A stretch of DNA of 64,000 bases, from NCBI GenBank assembly GCA_958496175.1, contig OY292275.1, positions 44,035,701 through 44,099,700 on the forward strand, written 5' to 3'. The notes under the pieces were generated by a model. It searched no databases. It was given only the letters and a program-made list of their open reading frames with translations, and was not told where the DNA came from. The position numbers and the translations under genes are program-made. Positions 39,701 to 51,600 of this stretch are shown in pieces (within the stretch, counting starts at the first letter, position 1; each line of letters opens with the position of its first letter). This DNA is from Sisyra terminalis (lineage: Eukaryota; Arthropoda; Insecta; Neuroptera; Sisyridae).

Positions 39701-40053
39701 ATCGAAAGTAGTGTTTAAGGAAACCATGATCTTTTACCAATTTAAACCGAAGAAAGGTTCAATCAATGATTGTAAACCAGAGGACTTTTTTGCAGTGTGG
39801 GCGACATTTTGTACAGACTTTAAGGACATTTGGAAAAAAGAAAATAACAAAATCAAAGCTGAACGGTATTATTCACAAACAATTCAACATTAAAAACGAT
39901 TATTTTATTGATATATTCTTTTTTTATAGAATACGAGAAATTCAAAAGAAAATCCAAGACTCCAAAGACTCGAAAAAAATGATTAAAACTCGTCCGGATG
40001 GCTTGAAAGCTAGACTAATGAAATCATCGAATAAAACCAATAAGAAAAGTTAG
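15716..40053 (+). CDS. capu: cappuccino / formin-2-type formin, complete
   Basis: Nine coding exons: 15716-16775, 22355-22564, 33095-33267, 33706-34666, 34993-35019, 37666-38315, 38374-38698, 39568-39865 and 39930-40053. All are GT-AG with matching phases and total 3828 nt, i.e. 1275 residues and a stop. The start is MGNRQS, which fits N-myristoylation and resembles the MGN start of formin-2; an acceptor at 15709 shows an upstream noncoding exon. Residues about 395-490 are the conserved pre-FH1 region (RFIPEKLDFKLYEKFEG to MYFWAHNETP). FH1 (about 677-795) has many poly-Pro runs for profilin. FH2 starts at MKPLFWTRI (about 823) and includes DLFSRQVV, GILAQSIHVDF, LTLGNYMNGGN and KDVKSKD. The last ~40 residues form the basic Spire-binding tail (KTRPDGLKARLMK). 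The protein should nucleate and elongate actin filaments with Spire, as in the fly oocyte. Introns 1 and 2 are 5.6 and 10.5 kb and full of repeats. Confidence 0.95.
17169..17206 (-). ncRNA. Degraded hammerhead-like motif (inverted partner)
   Basis: Read on the minus strand: GTAC, CTGGTGA, A, GCTAC-GAAA-GTAGC, AAA, ACGT, T, GTAC. Two core positions differ from the plus-strand partner (CTGATGA to CTGGTGA, and GAA to AAA), which should abolish cleavage. All stems are kept. Confidence 0.45.
17461..17498 (+). ncRNA. Hammerhead ribozyme-like motif, best copy
   Basis: GTAC (17461-17464, stem I), CTGATGA (17465-17471), one extra A, stem II GCTAC/GTAGC with a GAAA loop (17473-17486), GAA (17487-17489), ACGT stem III (17490-17493), T as cleavage-site base (17494) and GTAC (17495-17498) closing stem I. 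All canonical core bases are present apart from the one-base insertion between the core and stem II. This is the minimal stem III form reported in Penelope-like elements. Confidence 0.55.
17932..18220. mobile_element. Palindromic MITE family C (289 bp)
   Basis: Terminal inverted repeats begin TATATGTTACAGTGAA and end TTCACTGTAACATATA. Just inside each end lies a palindrome built on AGTGAGAATATATTCTCACT: the left one at 17956-17981 is perfect over 26 bp, the right one at 18176-18195 over 20 bp. It has no coding capacity. Superfamily not recognised. Confidence 0.7.
18859..19084. mobile_element. MITE family B, copy 1 (226 bp)
   Basis: Long imperfect inverted arms run from GGCTTAAGTTCCTTTTAG to CTAAAAGGGACGACTTGAGCC. 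Inner blocks GGCGACATTGAATTTTCGAC and TTGAAAATTCAACATTGCC face each other. It is shared with copies at 25954, 59078 and 62701. Confidence 0.8.
20850..21155. repeat. Decayed inverted-repeat / hammerhead-like relic
   Basis: It has CATCACATAGCAGTTACGGA, ATACTACTTGATGACTAGTG and GGCAATCGAAATACGTAT in common with the element at 10498-10850, and later AATTATATTACATAAATA with GACCACAATATA. A second half-motif, GGTC...GGACCGAAACGTC at about 20989-21019, looks like the 3' half of another hammerhead-like core with its CUGANGA part lost. Confidence 0.55.
25514..25714. mobile_element. hAT-like nonautonomous element (201 bp)
   Basis: Inverted ends CAGTGTTTCCTAAC and GATAAGAAACACTG. Flanking octamers TTCAGAAC and CTCTAAAC agree at 5 of 8 positions, consistent with an old 8-bp duplication. 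The reading frame across it is not a gene. Confidence 0.6.
25954..26178. mobile_element. MITE family B, copy 2 (~225 bp)
   Basis: The best preserved inverted arms of the family: CAAGTGTACTTTAGCACACC and CACAATCTGGCAACGTT on the left against AACGTTGCCAGATTGTG and GCTAAAGTACACTTG on the right. The whole unit could fold as one hairpin. Confidence 0.85.
26605..26775. mobile_element. MITE family A, copy 2 (171 bp) with TTAAT duplication
   Basis: It starts GCAGGCCATTCACGCTCCGA and ends GATTGGCCTGC, with inverted ends. The 5-bp duplication TTAAT lies at 26600-26604 and 26776-26780. It is about 80-85% like copy 1 at 2380 by eye. Confidence 0.85.
29041..29338. repeat. Tandem duplication of a ~145-bp unit
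   Basis: ATATCGCACCCCATTAGGCG at 29044 recurs as ATATCGTACCCCATTAGACG at 29189. Each is followed by GGTGATAACGG, CTACCAATCT and finally ATCAAAAAAGATAAT with TCCTAAA. Two copies are seen. Confidence 0.75.
29509..29818. mobile_element. hAT-like nonautonomous element (~310 bp)
   Basis: Ends CAGGGGTGGGTAAA and TTTTCCCACCCCTA are inverted repeats of the hAT type. The flanks do not show a clear 8-bp duplication. Confidence 0.55.
31866..32050 (+). mobile_element. tRNA-derived SINE, copy 1
   Basis: The head resembles a Leu/Ser-type tRNA: GGTGGCCGAGTGGTCTAGG (A box) and GGGTTCAATC (B box), spaced as in a tRNA gene. The body has GAGCAAATTTTCAATCTTTC, CGATTACGG, TTTTTATTGACC and a conserved TTTTAAGGCGACAGTA block. 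Shared with copies at 52425 (minus) and 61716 (plus). It is not a working tRNA gene because the 3' acceptor half is missing. Confidence 0.8.
33340..33520. repeat. Hammerhead-like inverted-repeat relic in cappuccino intron 3
   Basis: TTGACGTATTGTACCAAATA and ATACTACTTGATGACCACTG, then CTTGGCAATCAAAACACGTA, match the 10498-10850 element. The core GAA has become AAA, so the motif is dead. Confidence 0.55.
34993..35019 (+). other. capu: 27-nt microexon of cappuccino between FH1 and FH2
   Basis: The exon encodes (I)PSIPPNTP(G), flanked by TTCTGTCTACAG and GTAAGA. It carries a phase-1 boundary on both sides, so skipping it would keep the frame and remove nine residues from the FH1-FH2 linker. Including it gives SERA-IPSIPPNTPG-ALRKSPKNPPVP-MKPLFW, a normal formin linker. 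Confidence 0.75.
35020..37665. other. cappuccino intron 5 (2.6 kb)
   Basis: AT-rich, no exon seen. It contains a 10-bp tandem repeat (GATAGCTTTG, about 3 units, 36093-36120) and an old repeat end near 35850-35930 (GGGAGTCGCGGCTCCTAG). Nothing else stands out. Confidence 0.6.
39472..39481. promoter_or_regulatory. kB-like site GGGAATTCCA in cappuccino intron 7
   Basis: Matches the Dorsal-type consensus GGGWWWWCCM once. It is a single isolated site and may be chance. Confidence 0.25.
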
Positions 40054-40518
40054 AATTTATAGATTTTTTAGTGATTTGTTACATTGATCAGAAATATTAA
40101 CGTGAAGTTCAATTTGTTATAATTTTTTAAAGTTTATAATGTATTCGTATTATTTGCAACACAATACAATCAAGTAATTTATACAAAATAATAACTAACG
40201 TCTTTTAATTGAGCACCTTCACATTGTTTTAATTTTTTAGTAATTATATTAAAAATTTGATAATTTATGCGGTGTTTTCGGTATTCCCGTTGTAAACAGC
40301 TTATCAAATTCCGCGAAAGAAAAGCTAATAAACGATCAAATGGCATTCCTCAACGTATTATTCTTGCGGTGGAATTATTGACTGAGGAAATTTTATTTTG
40401 AATATCTAATTTTTAAACTTTCCCTTTTTCCAGGAAGCGATATTTGACTAATCATTCCATGAAAATTCTCTTTTTTTGTCTAAAATGTTGAATAATTTCT
40501 ACTATGTGTGAATAAGTC

Positions 40519-40524
40519 AATAAA
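40519..40524 (+). terminator. Candidate polyadenylation signal of cappuccino
   Basis: AATAAA about 466 nt after the stop codon of cappuccino. Other A/T-rich hexamers occur nearby, so the true site is uncertain. Confidence 0.35.
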
Positions 40525-43500
40525 AATTATCTGATCGTAACTTTACAACTTTTATACATTAGCTGTTTAAAGTTGTCTAATCGATCATTGTTTTTAATTT
40601 TCTAGTTGATAGATTATTTCTCTAAAAAAATATTTAATGGTTTTATTATTGTCGCAATAAATGATGTGGATAATGTGAACTAATTAATTATCAAAATCAA
40701 ATAAATCGGAGACAAATGAATCATAGTTTCTCTTATATTTATGTGGTGCAATAGAGAAAAGTTTCCTCGCTTAGGAAATAAATGATTGACTTTCGAAAAC
40801 TGTGCTATATGTATAGTCTGTTCATAAATTGTATAAAATAAATGTTGCATTTTTAAACTCCCCCCTCAAACGACTACTAACTTCCTAATATTACCTATCA
40901 TTTCTTATTAATACATCGTATCTACCCAAATATATAGAAGAAAGATAACTGCTTTGAGCCACAATAAAGAAAAAAAATCCAATACCACTTCGGTGCAATC
41001 TAGGATTCAGGCCTAATATCAATTGATATCCTTGAAAATTTAAAATCCAATTCACTTAAAAAAGAAAAAATAAACCAAAGGCTCAAAAACAGTTACCATG
41101 GGATCATACCCTTATGCTGAAACGGCAAATCAAAAAGGTTAGTTTGTAAAAATATTAATTCTTTAATATTAAATCTTAGCTTGACTGAAGTCTTCACTGC
41201 ATCGCACAGCTTCTTGAATCGCTTCTTCCAAAGGCACTTATCACAAATTCACACCTGAAATAAAAAAAAAGATATAAGGTATACAGTAATTTTATTTCTT
41301 CAACAAAATAAATGATTAGGGAATCGGTCGGTTGTTATGAGCTATGCATTTTAGTTTATACCTAAGCCTTTGAAAGACCATTTTTTCATACTCAAATTGG
41401 TAACAATGGTCAAAATAATTTTTAATAGATCAATAAAAAAATATTTTTTTACCGTTTTCCATCGATTAACTGGCAATTAAGTAATTAAAACTTCATAAAT
41501 GTTGAAAACTATCAAACTTCTTTTGGGATAGCCTTAATTGGATATCATGAATACGTTATAATGAACAACCGGCCATTATTTTTCATGGCCCATTTACCAT
41601 ATTCCATATAAGGAGGATTAATCCCAACTAACAACTATTATAACTGTGATATTAAAAATTTAATTAAAAGTGCATATCAATACACATAAAAACATAAATT
41701 TAAATCACGAAACTTGAAAAAGTATAAGAAAATATAATTGTTTTCGGAGTATGAAAAACCGATGCCATTCACTGACGCTATTTTTTATCAATCGATTATT
41801 GAAAAAGTTTACTTACAGTTTCAGAAATAATTTGATCAATTGTTGCATTGAACACTCAATTATCACTTTGGGAAATAATTTTGAACTAAACTGGCCGAAT
41901 TAATTAATTATTTAATGATTTTTGAAGCTTTATAAAACTTTCCATCGCCACTTGTTAAAAACAAAACATTTTGTTTGTTGCAACTTCAGTGGCGCCACCC
42001 TTAATAATAACAAAAAAATAATGAATTAAATTTAAAAAATAATCAAATTAAATAAAATATATAATGAATTCCCATAATTTTTCATGAATTTAAAAACTGA
42101 ACGTATATTCAAGTAGATATACTAAAATTATTTTCTTCATAAAAAAGAAATTTCACGGAAATAATTGTTAAATACAAAAATATTTTTCAAGCTAAAAATT
42201 AATAATTATCCATAAAATTATTAAAACTCACATTTTTTGGCTTTTATATCTTGACACAGTTATTTAGTTTCTCTGTTAAAAAATTACGTTTAAAGGCATT
42301 TTTAATGTTCAAAAACCCATTAGAAACCATTAAAAGTAGTTTAAAACTATAGTTTAAAATTAAAGTTATAGGTATTTTAAATATATTGATTTTAAAATGC
42401 TTTTTTTAACAGGATTTGCTCTTGATTCTCAATGCCAGAATAGAAATTGTAAGATCACTTAAATTTTTTAATGATAAACTATAACATTCAAATTTTTCTG
42501 TTAAAATTAAAAATGATTGGTATGAATTGAAATAACAATTTAAATTTTGCAACAATGAATTGTTAAATTATCTCTGCTGGATACCCGATAAACCATATTA
42601 TATCAATTAGAATAATATTTATTGTGCCAGCCACAATTTAAATCTATTCATTAAAAATGCAGTAGAAGAATCTTAAAAAAATGCAATTTTTTTTTACAAT
42701 TCAAGAGATTTATCCATTTTGGGCAATTACCTATGTAAAAAGATGAGACCTATTTTCCAAACTTACAGGAGAATCACAAGTAACTTTAAAGAAACTTAAT
42801 CCAATCTGATGGTATGGTCGGGATGACTACTATAATTAGTAGCCATCAAAGTAAGACATATCAATATCATTAGATCTCTAACATAAATTGTATTAACACC
42901 AACAAAAGATAGAAATGAATATTTGGCAAAATATTAAAAATAAAGTTGAAAAATTATAATTTTATGTTGCAACTATGTTCAAGTATGTTTAATTGAAGCA
43001 AAAAGCATTGTACATCGTGTATACAATACCTACAACTAAATTATGATTTATTTATAATAAATCAACCTACCCAATGAATAACCCAATCAAAAAAAAAAGA
43101 AAATTGGCAAAAAGAAACTGGAAAAATAATTTCTAAATTAAAATTAAAAGTCTTTTTTCGATTAGTTGTATTTACTTAATAGTGATACTATGAAAAACTA
43201 AATAAAACAATTTTGAATAAACTCCAAATTGATTTACCTTCAATCAAATATTTCAACCCTACGATGAATTAAATTTATTTTAATTTTGAATAGCGATTTT
43301 GAAAATACATTTTATATCATATTCATTATAACGCCACCCAGAATACTTATTTCAGGACGAAAGAAAAATGAGTAATTTACCCAAAATTCATACTACTATT
43401 GATTTTTTTCAGTACTACTGTCAAGCTTAAAAGTTGATAAGGAGTAAGATGGAAAATTGAAAAAGATAATCTCATTAGAAAAAAGATATTAAGTCTAATA

Positions 43501-45292
43501 CCCTGCGGTCAAATAGAATAGTAAACACCTTTCCATAATTATAATAGCATAATTCAATTTTAAAATTTGATTCCATTTTAAACTAATTGAATTATATAAA
43601 TTATGTTGTAGATACAAATTAAGGGTGAGCAATTAAAAAAGAAATTATGTTATGTACCATCAAATAGTACGGTGGTTTTATAAGACATGAAGGATATTTT
43701 CTGATATATCAGTACTGTGACAGACATAGCATCATTCATTATACTGAAAAGCTTCTTTTAGAGATGTGTGCTACACTGCTTTAATTTTAATTAATCTACC
43801 ATTACGATCAACCTTATGACGTCATTCATTACCCCATTAGTTTGGATGCACATTAGTTTTAATGCACTTCAAGAGATAGGCCAAAATGTAAGTGTGAAAT
43901 GAAAAAAATAACTAATAAAACAAATATTTCCTACCGTACCAAATTGAAATAGAAACGAACTTACAAAGTAAGTCATCATTTTCCTTACCACACCGCATCT
44001 TTATCTGTGACCGCAATGAAAGACCATAATCAAAACATTTCGGATAAGGAAGTGAAATTTGGATAAGGAAGTAAAATGAAGATTCAATTCAATTCTATGT
44101 CAAATTCTTTTTTTTCAAAGATGAATTTCATAAACTTATAGTTTAAACAATATAGATGAAGTATCAAAAATCGAAGAACTGACCTTTTTGGAATAGTTCA
44201 AATATATACTACACCTAAATTTGAAAGCTAATATGTATATTATCTTTAATATTATCAAAAAAACGTGGCAAAGGATATTGTGATTGTTGGATAAAAACAT
44301 CTGACAAGAAGTGGTTAATTGACCATTGTTATGTTGACATGATTCTTACCGTTTTTCGTCGTTGGGACTCTTTTCTTCTATAGACTTGGCAGTCCCTAAA
44401 ACTAAAAAAATAAGCTTAAATATCTAGGTATGATCTTGGTTTTTGTATATTTAAAAATATAGAATTTCACGAGAAAAAAAAACTTTTTGTTTAAATCAGG
44501 ATTTAAGACTACACTCTTAAAAGAGGGAGATAGACAAGGTTTTTATAATGAACTTCGTTGTTCTAATCTATTTTGATATCTGGAAACCTCTCTCATGAGG
44601 TTTTCTATTCTACGCCTAAGACTATTGCACTCCGGTGCTATTTCTAGTTCCAATTGGTAAAACCTGTTACAGATGTAATACTCAGAAGATAACCGATTAG
44701 GTCCCTATAAATATTTCAGAAACCATAGCCAAGAGGTTTTCGAGAACTATATACTAGATATAATATATAGCTACATACCAGAAACTTAACTTCTTGGTTG
44801 GAAATTTGGTGAAGAGTTGATGATTTTACTTTGTCTGTACCTATTGAAGAGGTCCTGTAAACTATCAGATATAGAAATTAGAAGAACTTTGTTAGAGGAT
44901 GCAGATTGAGGAATTTATATGTAAAAAACAAGACAAAATTTTGTAATGACGAACATTTAATACTTTTTTGTTATAGGACACTTTACAAACAAAAGAAAAT
45001 ATTCTCTAAGTCTAAATTACGAGCATAAATTTTATTTTAATTATCTCCTGTACTAGTTTCGTTTAAATAAATTTAAATTCAGTCCTGTTTGCAATGAAAT
45101 TTTATATAAAACCATTTCACTTAAGAAGACTGTTACAATATTAGCCATTTCTAAAATATATTAGGTATATAAATTGTCGAATTTTAGAACATAATATACG
45201 TTCCAAGTAAAATTAATTTACACTTTACATATTAATATAGCTAACAGTCACTAACATAACAAATACAGTGATCTCTTAGTTATGTTTCTCAT

Positions 45293-45305
45293 TTTATTTT
45301 TTATT
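45293..45305 (-). terminator. Candidate polyadenylation signals of cactus
   Basis: Two AATAAA hexamers on the minus strand (TTTATT at 45293 and 45300 on the plus strand), about 345 nt after the cactus stop. Confidence 0.4.
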
Positions 45306-45646
45306 TGAACACATAGACTTAACCGTAACACACAGTAACCGAAACGTTCGCTTTCATACGCAACAAGTTTGTACAACGTTAAATAAAAAATTAAACTTTG
45401 AAATTTCATACATAAATAGGTTTCAAAATCAAAATAATTCACACTGGAAGGAAAACTATCCATTTAATATTACAAAAAAAAAATGTTTGAAACAATCAAA
45501 AGAGTCATTAAAAATATAAAAGTCGTGAGATTTTGAAAGGCTGCCATAAACTCTTCACGAGCAACAATCAAGGCACTTGATGTTATCTTTCCAAATATAT
45601 ATCTAAATGGCAAGGATTTTGCGTTTGTCTCCAAATTTGTAAAGAA

Positions 45647-48600
45647 CTAAGCACTGATTGCGTTGATTACCATTCCAGAACTGGATTCATAGCGAGATGA
45701 ATACGACATCTGGAAAAAAGTTAAGTTTTAAATAAGTTTTGTTCGAGAATATAAAAATTCCGGAGAACTTACCTCATTGTCATTGTCGCTGTCGTCTTCA
45801 CTATAACTACTATCCGAATCGGAATCGAACACTGTGTTCGCTCCGTTTCTGGCTAGGATGGATTTTATTGATGGATCGCTGGCTATTTGATATGCCGTTA
45901 GTCGACTGTAAGCTGGTGTTTCGATTTTCAATTTGGGACATTCGGTTAGAAGGAAATTTATTAAGCGGCTGTGCCCCTTGCTAATTGCTAAGTGTAAAGC
46001 TGTGTATCCGGCTTTTCCTTCCTGTAAATAAAAATAAAGAAATTAATAAATAAAAGTTTGACGTAAAAGGAATTTTTTTGTACGATTCTATGAAATTTGT
46101 TGGTAAACTAGCTGAAATCCTCAACTTCGCCTGCGTAACATACCACTATGTCCACATTATTTTTGGTTTTCTTATATTATATTGATTTTTTAACATTTTA
46201 AAATTATTATTTTTTTTTTGAAATATGGGCTGTTTTAGTAAGGAAGTTTCCAAATATTGCACGGCAGATTACAAATCTAATAAAAACAATAATGTCGGCT
46301 TATTAATATGTCGCAGTCACGATTTTTAGTTAGTTTTTATTAAAAGTTTAATTTTAATTTAAGAAAGTTATTTTAATGGGAAAATTCGTATTTAACCAAC
46401 ATAAAAAAAGCATTTGCACGAGAAATCTTCCGCAGATGAGCTAGTATAGTAGATAAAACCGTTCATAATGACCTTATGTTATTGCAAATTAAACGATTAA
46501 CGTTTAATAATAGTCTAAATAAAAGTATTATGTATCATATTACGAGAAAATCACGAAAAAGCAAATTACTTTTCTCATGGAAAATTTAAAAATTGACCCA
46601 AAATGAATCACCTAGAAAAAATCTAAACCACTAATTTTTCCTTTCGAAAACCATAATGCTTCCAAAAATTCTCAAATATATCACCTAAGTTAAAACCGTC
46701 AATTTTCTGAAAACCTGCCATGAATAAAACCATAAGAATTCAAATAATTCAATAGGAACAACGAAAAAACCTCGGTTTGCTTTATTAATTCGGTTTTTCC
46801 CATGCGTTACTTAGATTCCTAGAAAATCTCTTTTTTACTTAAATTCACATAATGGTTGAATGATGTTGGTTTTATTGTTAGGTGAATTAATTTTTCAGTT
46901 AAAAAATAATTACCCTGGCATTGATGTCAGCTCCTAGTTCAACGAAGTGCCGTAGAACGTCTATATGTCCATGTAAAGCTGCTATGTGTACACAGGTTTC
47001 ACCTGAAAAAAATAAAATAAAGGCATTGTAATGAAGGGCGTTATTGAAAATAAAAAAATTCTTATAGCGAAGCGATAGCCTAAGATCTTATTATTTTTTT
47101 TTACTGTTAGTGAATACGTAGGTTTATTTTCTTTTTTTGTGTTTGTTGTAAGTGGGAACAACGTTAAGGAATGTTTTATAATAACGATGGGGAATTCCCA
47201 GATGAAGGCGTCTCGTCACTAACTCACACATGAACTTAAAATATGTAGGTATAATAAATACATGCACATATATACTATCTACATAACATGCAACATTCAG
47301 GAATAATATAGTGCAAAAATATTCACATCCATTAATACGTAGAGACCAGGCAAAAATTAGAACGGGCCCATCTATAATTAGTGCGTTTAAAAATAAATTC
47401 GAAAATATTTTCGCAAAATATTTCCAAGTTTATTTTTGCCACCAGCTATATGTATATTATGTATATATATATAATTTGATCCAAATTAGGTTTGATTTTT
47501 CTCAAACTATTTTCAATCAGCAATTAGCCAAATAGCCGCGCAGCGGTTTCACTTCATTAATTCAAAATTTTATTAAAAATGCATTTCCTCAATGCACCCA
47601 AATCTTATCAGCAGAACGAACGTGTCTATTTAATTTTCGAGAAATTTCCTTTCACTGAAGAATGTTGCTCGAGTCACGTACACCCTAAATATACCTATAA
47701 GGCTCAAAAAGCCAAGTTCATTTGCCATGAAACCAATTGAAATGCCGAATATTGTGGGAAAAGCCAGTGACGTTTCCAAACGACCTAGGAATGTTGTAAA
47801 TTGGGTTTCAAAAATTTCGCATTTATCATCAGCAATAATTGATCGCCCATAAATATTCAAATACGACTCCTTCAATTTCTCTCAATTTTTTATGGCCCGA
47901 AACGGAAGAGAGATAAGCTCACAAATACCAAAAGCCTTGTATTATGTATATTATTTCAGTTCAATATATTTTTTTATTATTTTTTGCGTCTTTTCAATAA
48001 ACCGGATATGTTTGGCTAGTTGGAAACCAATGAAGTTCACCCGCACAAAGAAATGCAGCTGCTTTTAATCAGGCGATAAAAATTTCCCAGTTATTTCTAA
48101 CTGTTCTCAGCCAAATACACAAAACAATGAGCTCTCGTTTCATTTGCTATGCTAATCTCGGTTTTTTGTGTCTATAATGTGGCGTTAAATTAAATAATCC
48201 TATCGAGATATACTTTTAAAATATTTATATTTATTAAAACGTTCAATGTTTGGCCTTTGCCTATTTTTTATTAGTTATACACATAATGAATTTATGGTTG
48301 TAAACTGTTTACCCTTTAAATTTTTAGAAAAGACTAGGGATTCTAGTACACTCTTTGTAAATAAAAGATTCTCTAATTTGGTCAAATTTTTGAGAAAACA
48401 TTGAAATACTTGTACGTATATATTACCTATACTGTTATATATAATCTAGTTATAATCTATACTGTTATATTAGGGGGTTAATTAATTATTTTTTCAAATC
48501 GCTTAATTTTTTTAAAGCAGGAAAACAGGAAGGAGAAGAATTTAAATCGTATACCTCTCAAAGAGGAATGAACTAGTCTAGCCTGAAAAAGTTTAATTGA

Positions 48601-51600
48601 ACAAATACATATATGGAATGTTGGAAAAATAAGTATAATCAAGCAAAATCAACTAATCTGCCGAAAGGCAGAAAAAATTTAACCTTTTAATAAAGAGTCA
48701 TTTGATAAATGACTGATAATTAAAAAAAATTTAATCAATAATATTTCGTTAATAGTTAATAAGTGGTATCTAATGTTTTCTTTAGAAAATTTCTGTCCAA
48801 TTAATTACAGAGATTTTCACGCAAAATTCAATAAAGAGAATTAACGAATAAAAACAACCTTATTTGTTCTTTTTAAGTGAAATTAATGTAATCGAAATTT
48901 CAAATGAATTTTTTACGAAAAAAATCGGCTATATCCAGTTTTTACATAATTACATTTATTCCTTAATCACAGATCACCTATAAATTATTTGTGTACGTGC
49001 AATACTGTTAATGAGCTATGTCGCGCGTAAATAAAACTGTTAATTATGGGGAAATTTTGTTCATTACGGTCTTAATTCCAATAAATCGATACTATTTATT
49101 CTATTAATAGTTCGTCATAATCTATCAACCAGATGCAATAATATATAAGCGTAGCATAAACATTTGACTTTCTTATCAACTCTTTTTAAAAACGAATACG
49201 CGATAAAGTAACAAAAACAATACAAAATAAAAAATTAATTAGCTTTAAATATGTTCTTTGATTTATTACGAAGTTAATGTATAGTTCAGCATGTTTTTTT
49301 ACTGGGAAAATTTATTGGAAATTAATGTTTCCAATAAGTCCAAATTAGGTTTTGATTTGAGGAATGTTTGACGAAATGCTCGGAATGATTCAGTTTGAAC
49401 TATATGTGTATCCTAAAATGGACTGCGTTCCTGCTACAAAAATGCTTCCAATCTAAAAATACCGATTCTTACGTCCACCAAATGGTCAGTGAGAGAGAAC
49501 AGTATATGTCAGACGAAGTGACTTCAAAGCTCTTGGAAAATTAGTTGCCAATATAAAATTCAGTGTTCAGTATGTGAAAAAGCTGGTTCAAAAATAGCCA
49601 CAATACTATTTTCAACGTCAGACTGCAAAACATGCGGAATTTGTATTATAAATCGACAACGCGGTTTTCCCTCGTTTCGTCATGTGATGGAGATTGGCTC
49701 ACTTTTTCGAACTGAGAAATGCGTGGGTGGACAAAAAACGATATGTTTATATATGGCAATAACTGATTAATGAAACGTAAAAATATTCTTTAGAAACCTT
49801 ACAATGGATTACAGAGTTTCAATATAAAATGGTACTTTGTGTAGTTTTTTTGTTTCCAAATGCCTTAGCAGCAAAATAAACACTCAAAAAATGAAAACTT
49901 AAATGAATCTACACCCTGTTTGATTTTAATTGCGAGTATCAACTAGTTATTGAATAATTGATTAATTAGGGGATAAATTAAAAAAACAGTCTACTATAAT
50001 CATTCTAGGAGTTTAAATCATATCTGACTTCAATCAAAATAATTTCTTTCGTTTATCTATTATTGATGCAGGCCAAAGCCCACAAAGAGCTATAGAGCCA
50101 AAGAAAGAAGAAAAAGATACATAAATATAAAAGTAAAGCTTATTTTATCGAACGACGCATGTAATCCTTTGTGGCCCAATAAATAATTACAGTAACAACA
50201 AATCAGATTTTACGACAATGATAGGACATATTTAATAAAAATGGCAAAAAAAGGCAAAATTTCAAGCATTTCAACCACATCTGCAATATATAAGGCACGC
50301 ATGAAGACTAAACTTTTAAAAACCGCGCAGTGTGAAATTTTAATCGTGCAGTGCGAAAATTAGTATTAAAAACTCAACTCGCGCAATAAAAACCGTGCAA
50401 TAAAAACCCGCGTAATGAGAAGGATTACTGTATATGTAAGTCCTACATATATAATATATTTTTAATTCACAAGAATTGAAGTATAATATGTTGTAATCAA
50501 AGTTCTATAAACGGTGTTCTGTTTTGTCCGAACATAATGACCAGAATCAGTGTTGAATCGTAAGATATTGATGATACTCTTTACAAATCCTCACCAAAAA
50601 GTTGTGCTATTCGCTTTAAATGGTATTCCATTTATAGAAAATCGGTAGGTTTGAACAGAAAAAAGGGAATCATTCGGAAAATATTACTATTTTTTTTTTT
50701 TGTTTTTATTGGCAAATATGATTCGAATTTCTTTTAGTTGAGTATTTTGTATTGTTAACAAGTAATTACTTTATTTACATTTCAACATTTCTTTAGGTAA
50801 AATAAGATTACTTATTCATCTCGAGGGGCCACAATTAAAATAGTTTCATTCAAACTGAAGAAACCAGCTCTTTACCAAACCTCGATCGCATGTCATCAAC
50901 TTAATTATTTTTATTTTCGAGTTTGCAAAACTCTAATGCAATTCTTTCTGGGGAATCCCCGAATCGAATGATGATATTTTACACACCGACACATCGCAAA
51001 CACAACCAATTGGAAAGTTTTACATCGCATTATATTATGAAGCGCACCTTTTGTAGCAAGCATATTTTTTTCTCATCTGGAAAGTACGCGAATTTACCAC
51101 GACGTGTCGACTTATTTGAAAAAATATCGCATAAAAATCACAAATATTCTCCACGATAAACACATTTTGTAATTGAAATTGTATGAAAAAAACATTAATT
51201 GTTTGCCAATTTTATTTGCATACTGCCGATATGTTTTTTCTTTTAATTCAATATGGATTCAACAAAAATTATCAAGTTTTGCACGCTGAAAGACCGACAT
51301 ATCCGTTCGTTAAAAAATTTAATTCAAATAAAGATGAATTGAAACTGTTCAAGTTGAATTCTTCATTTAAATATTTACTAAATGCAAGCAATAACCTTCA
51401 CTTCAATCAGTCGAATAAGCGTCGCAGCACTCAAGATTATCTGTAAATGGATAGAAAGTTCTTGGAATTTCTTACGCGATTCCAACAACACGCGCAGCAA
51501 ATTATAAAAAAACCAACTGTAAATTATGATCAATACAATAAAAAATATTAATTAAAGCAAGTTTATTAACTTAGTATCTGAGTAATCATTATTATTAATA

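Larger units (their letters stand above)
40054..45646. other. Convergent intergenic region, cappuccino and cactus 3' ends
   Basis: It holds the 3' untranslated regions of both genes and unassigned AT-rich DNA. I see no open frame, RNA gene or clear full transposon. A region at 44520-44720 (CTAAGACTATTGCACTCCGG) resembles 22780-22840 and may be an old dispersed repeat. Confidence 0.6.
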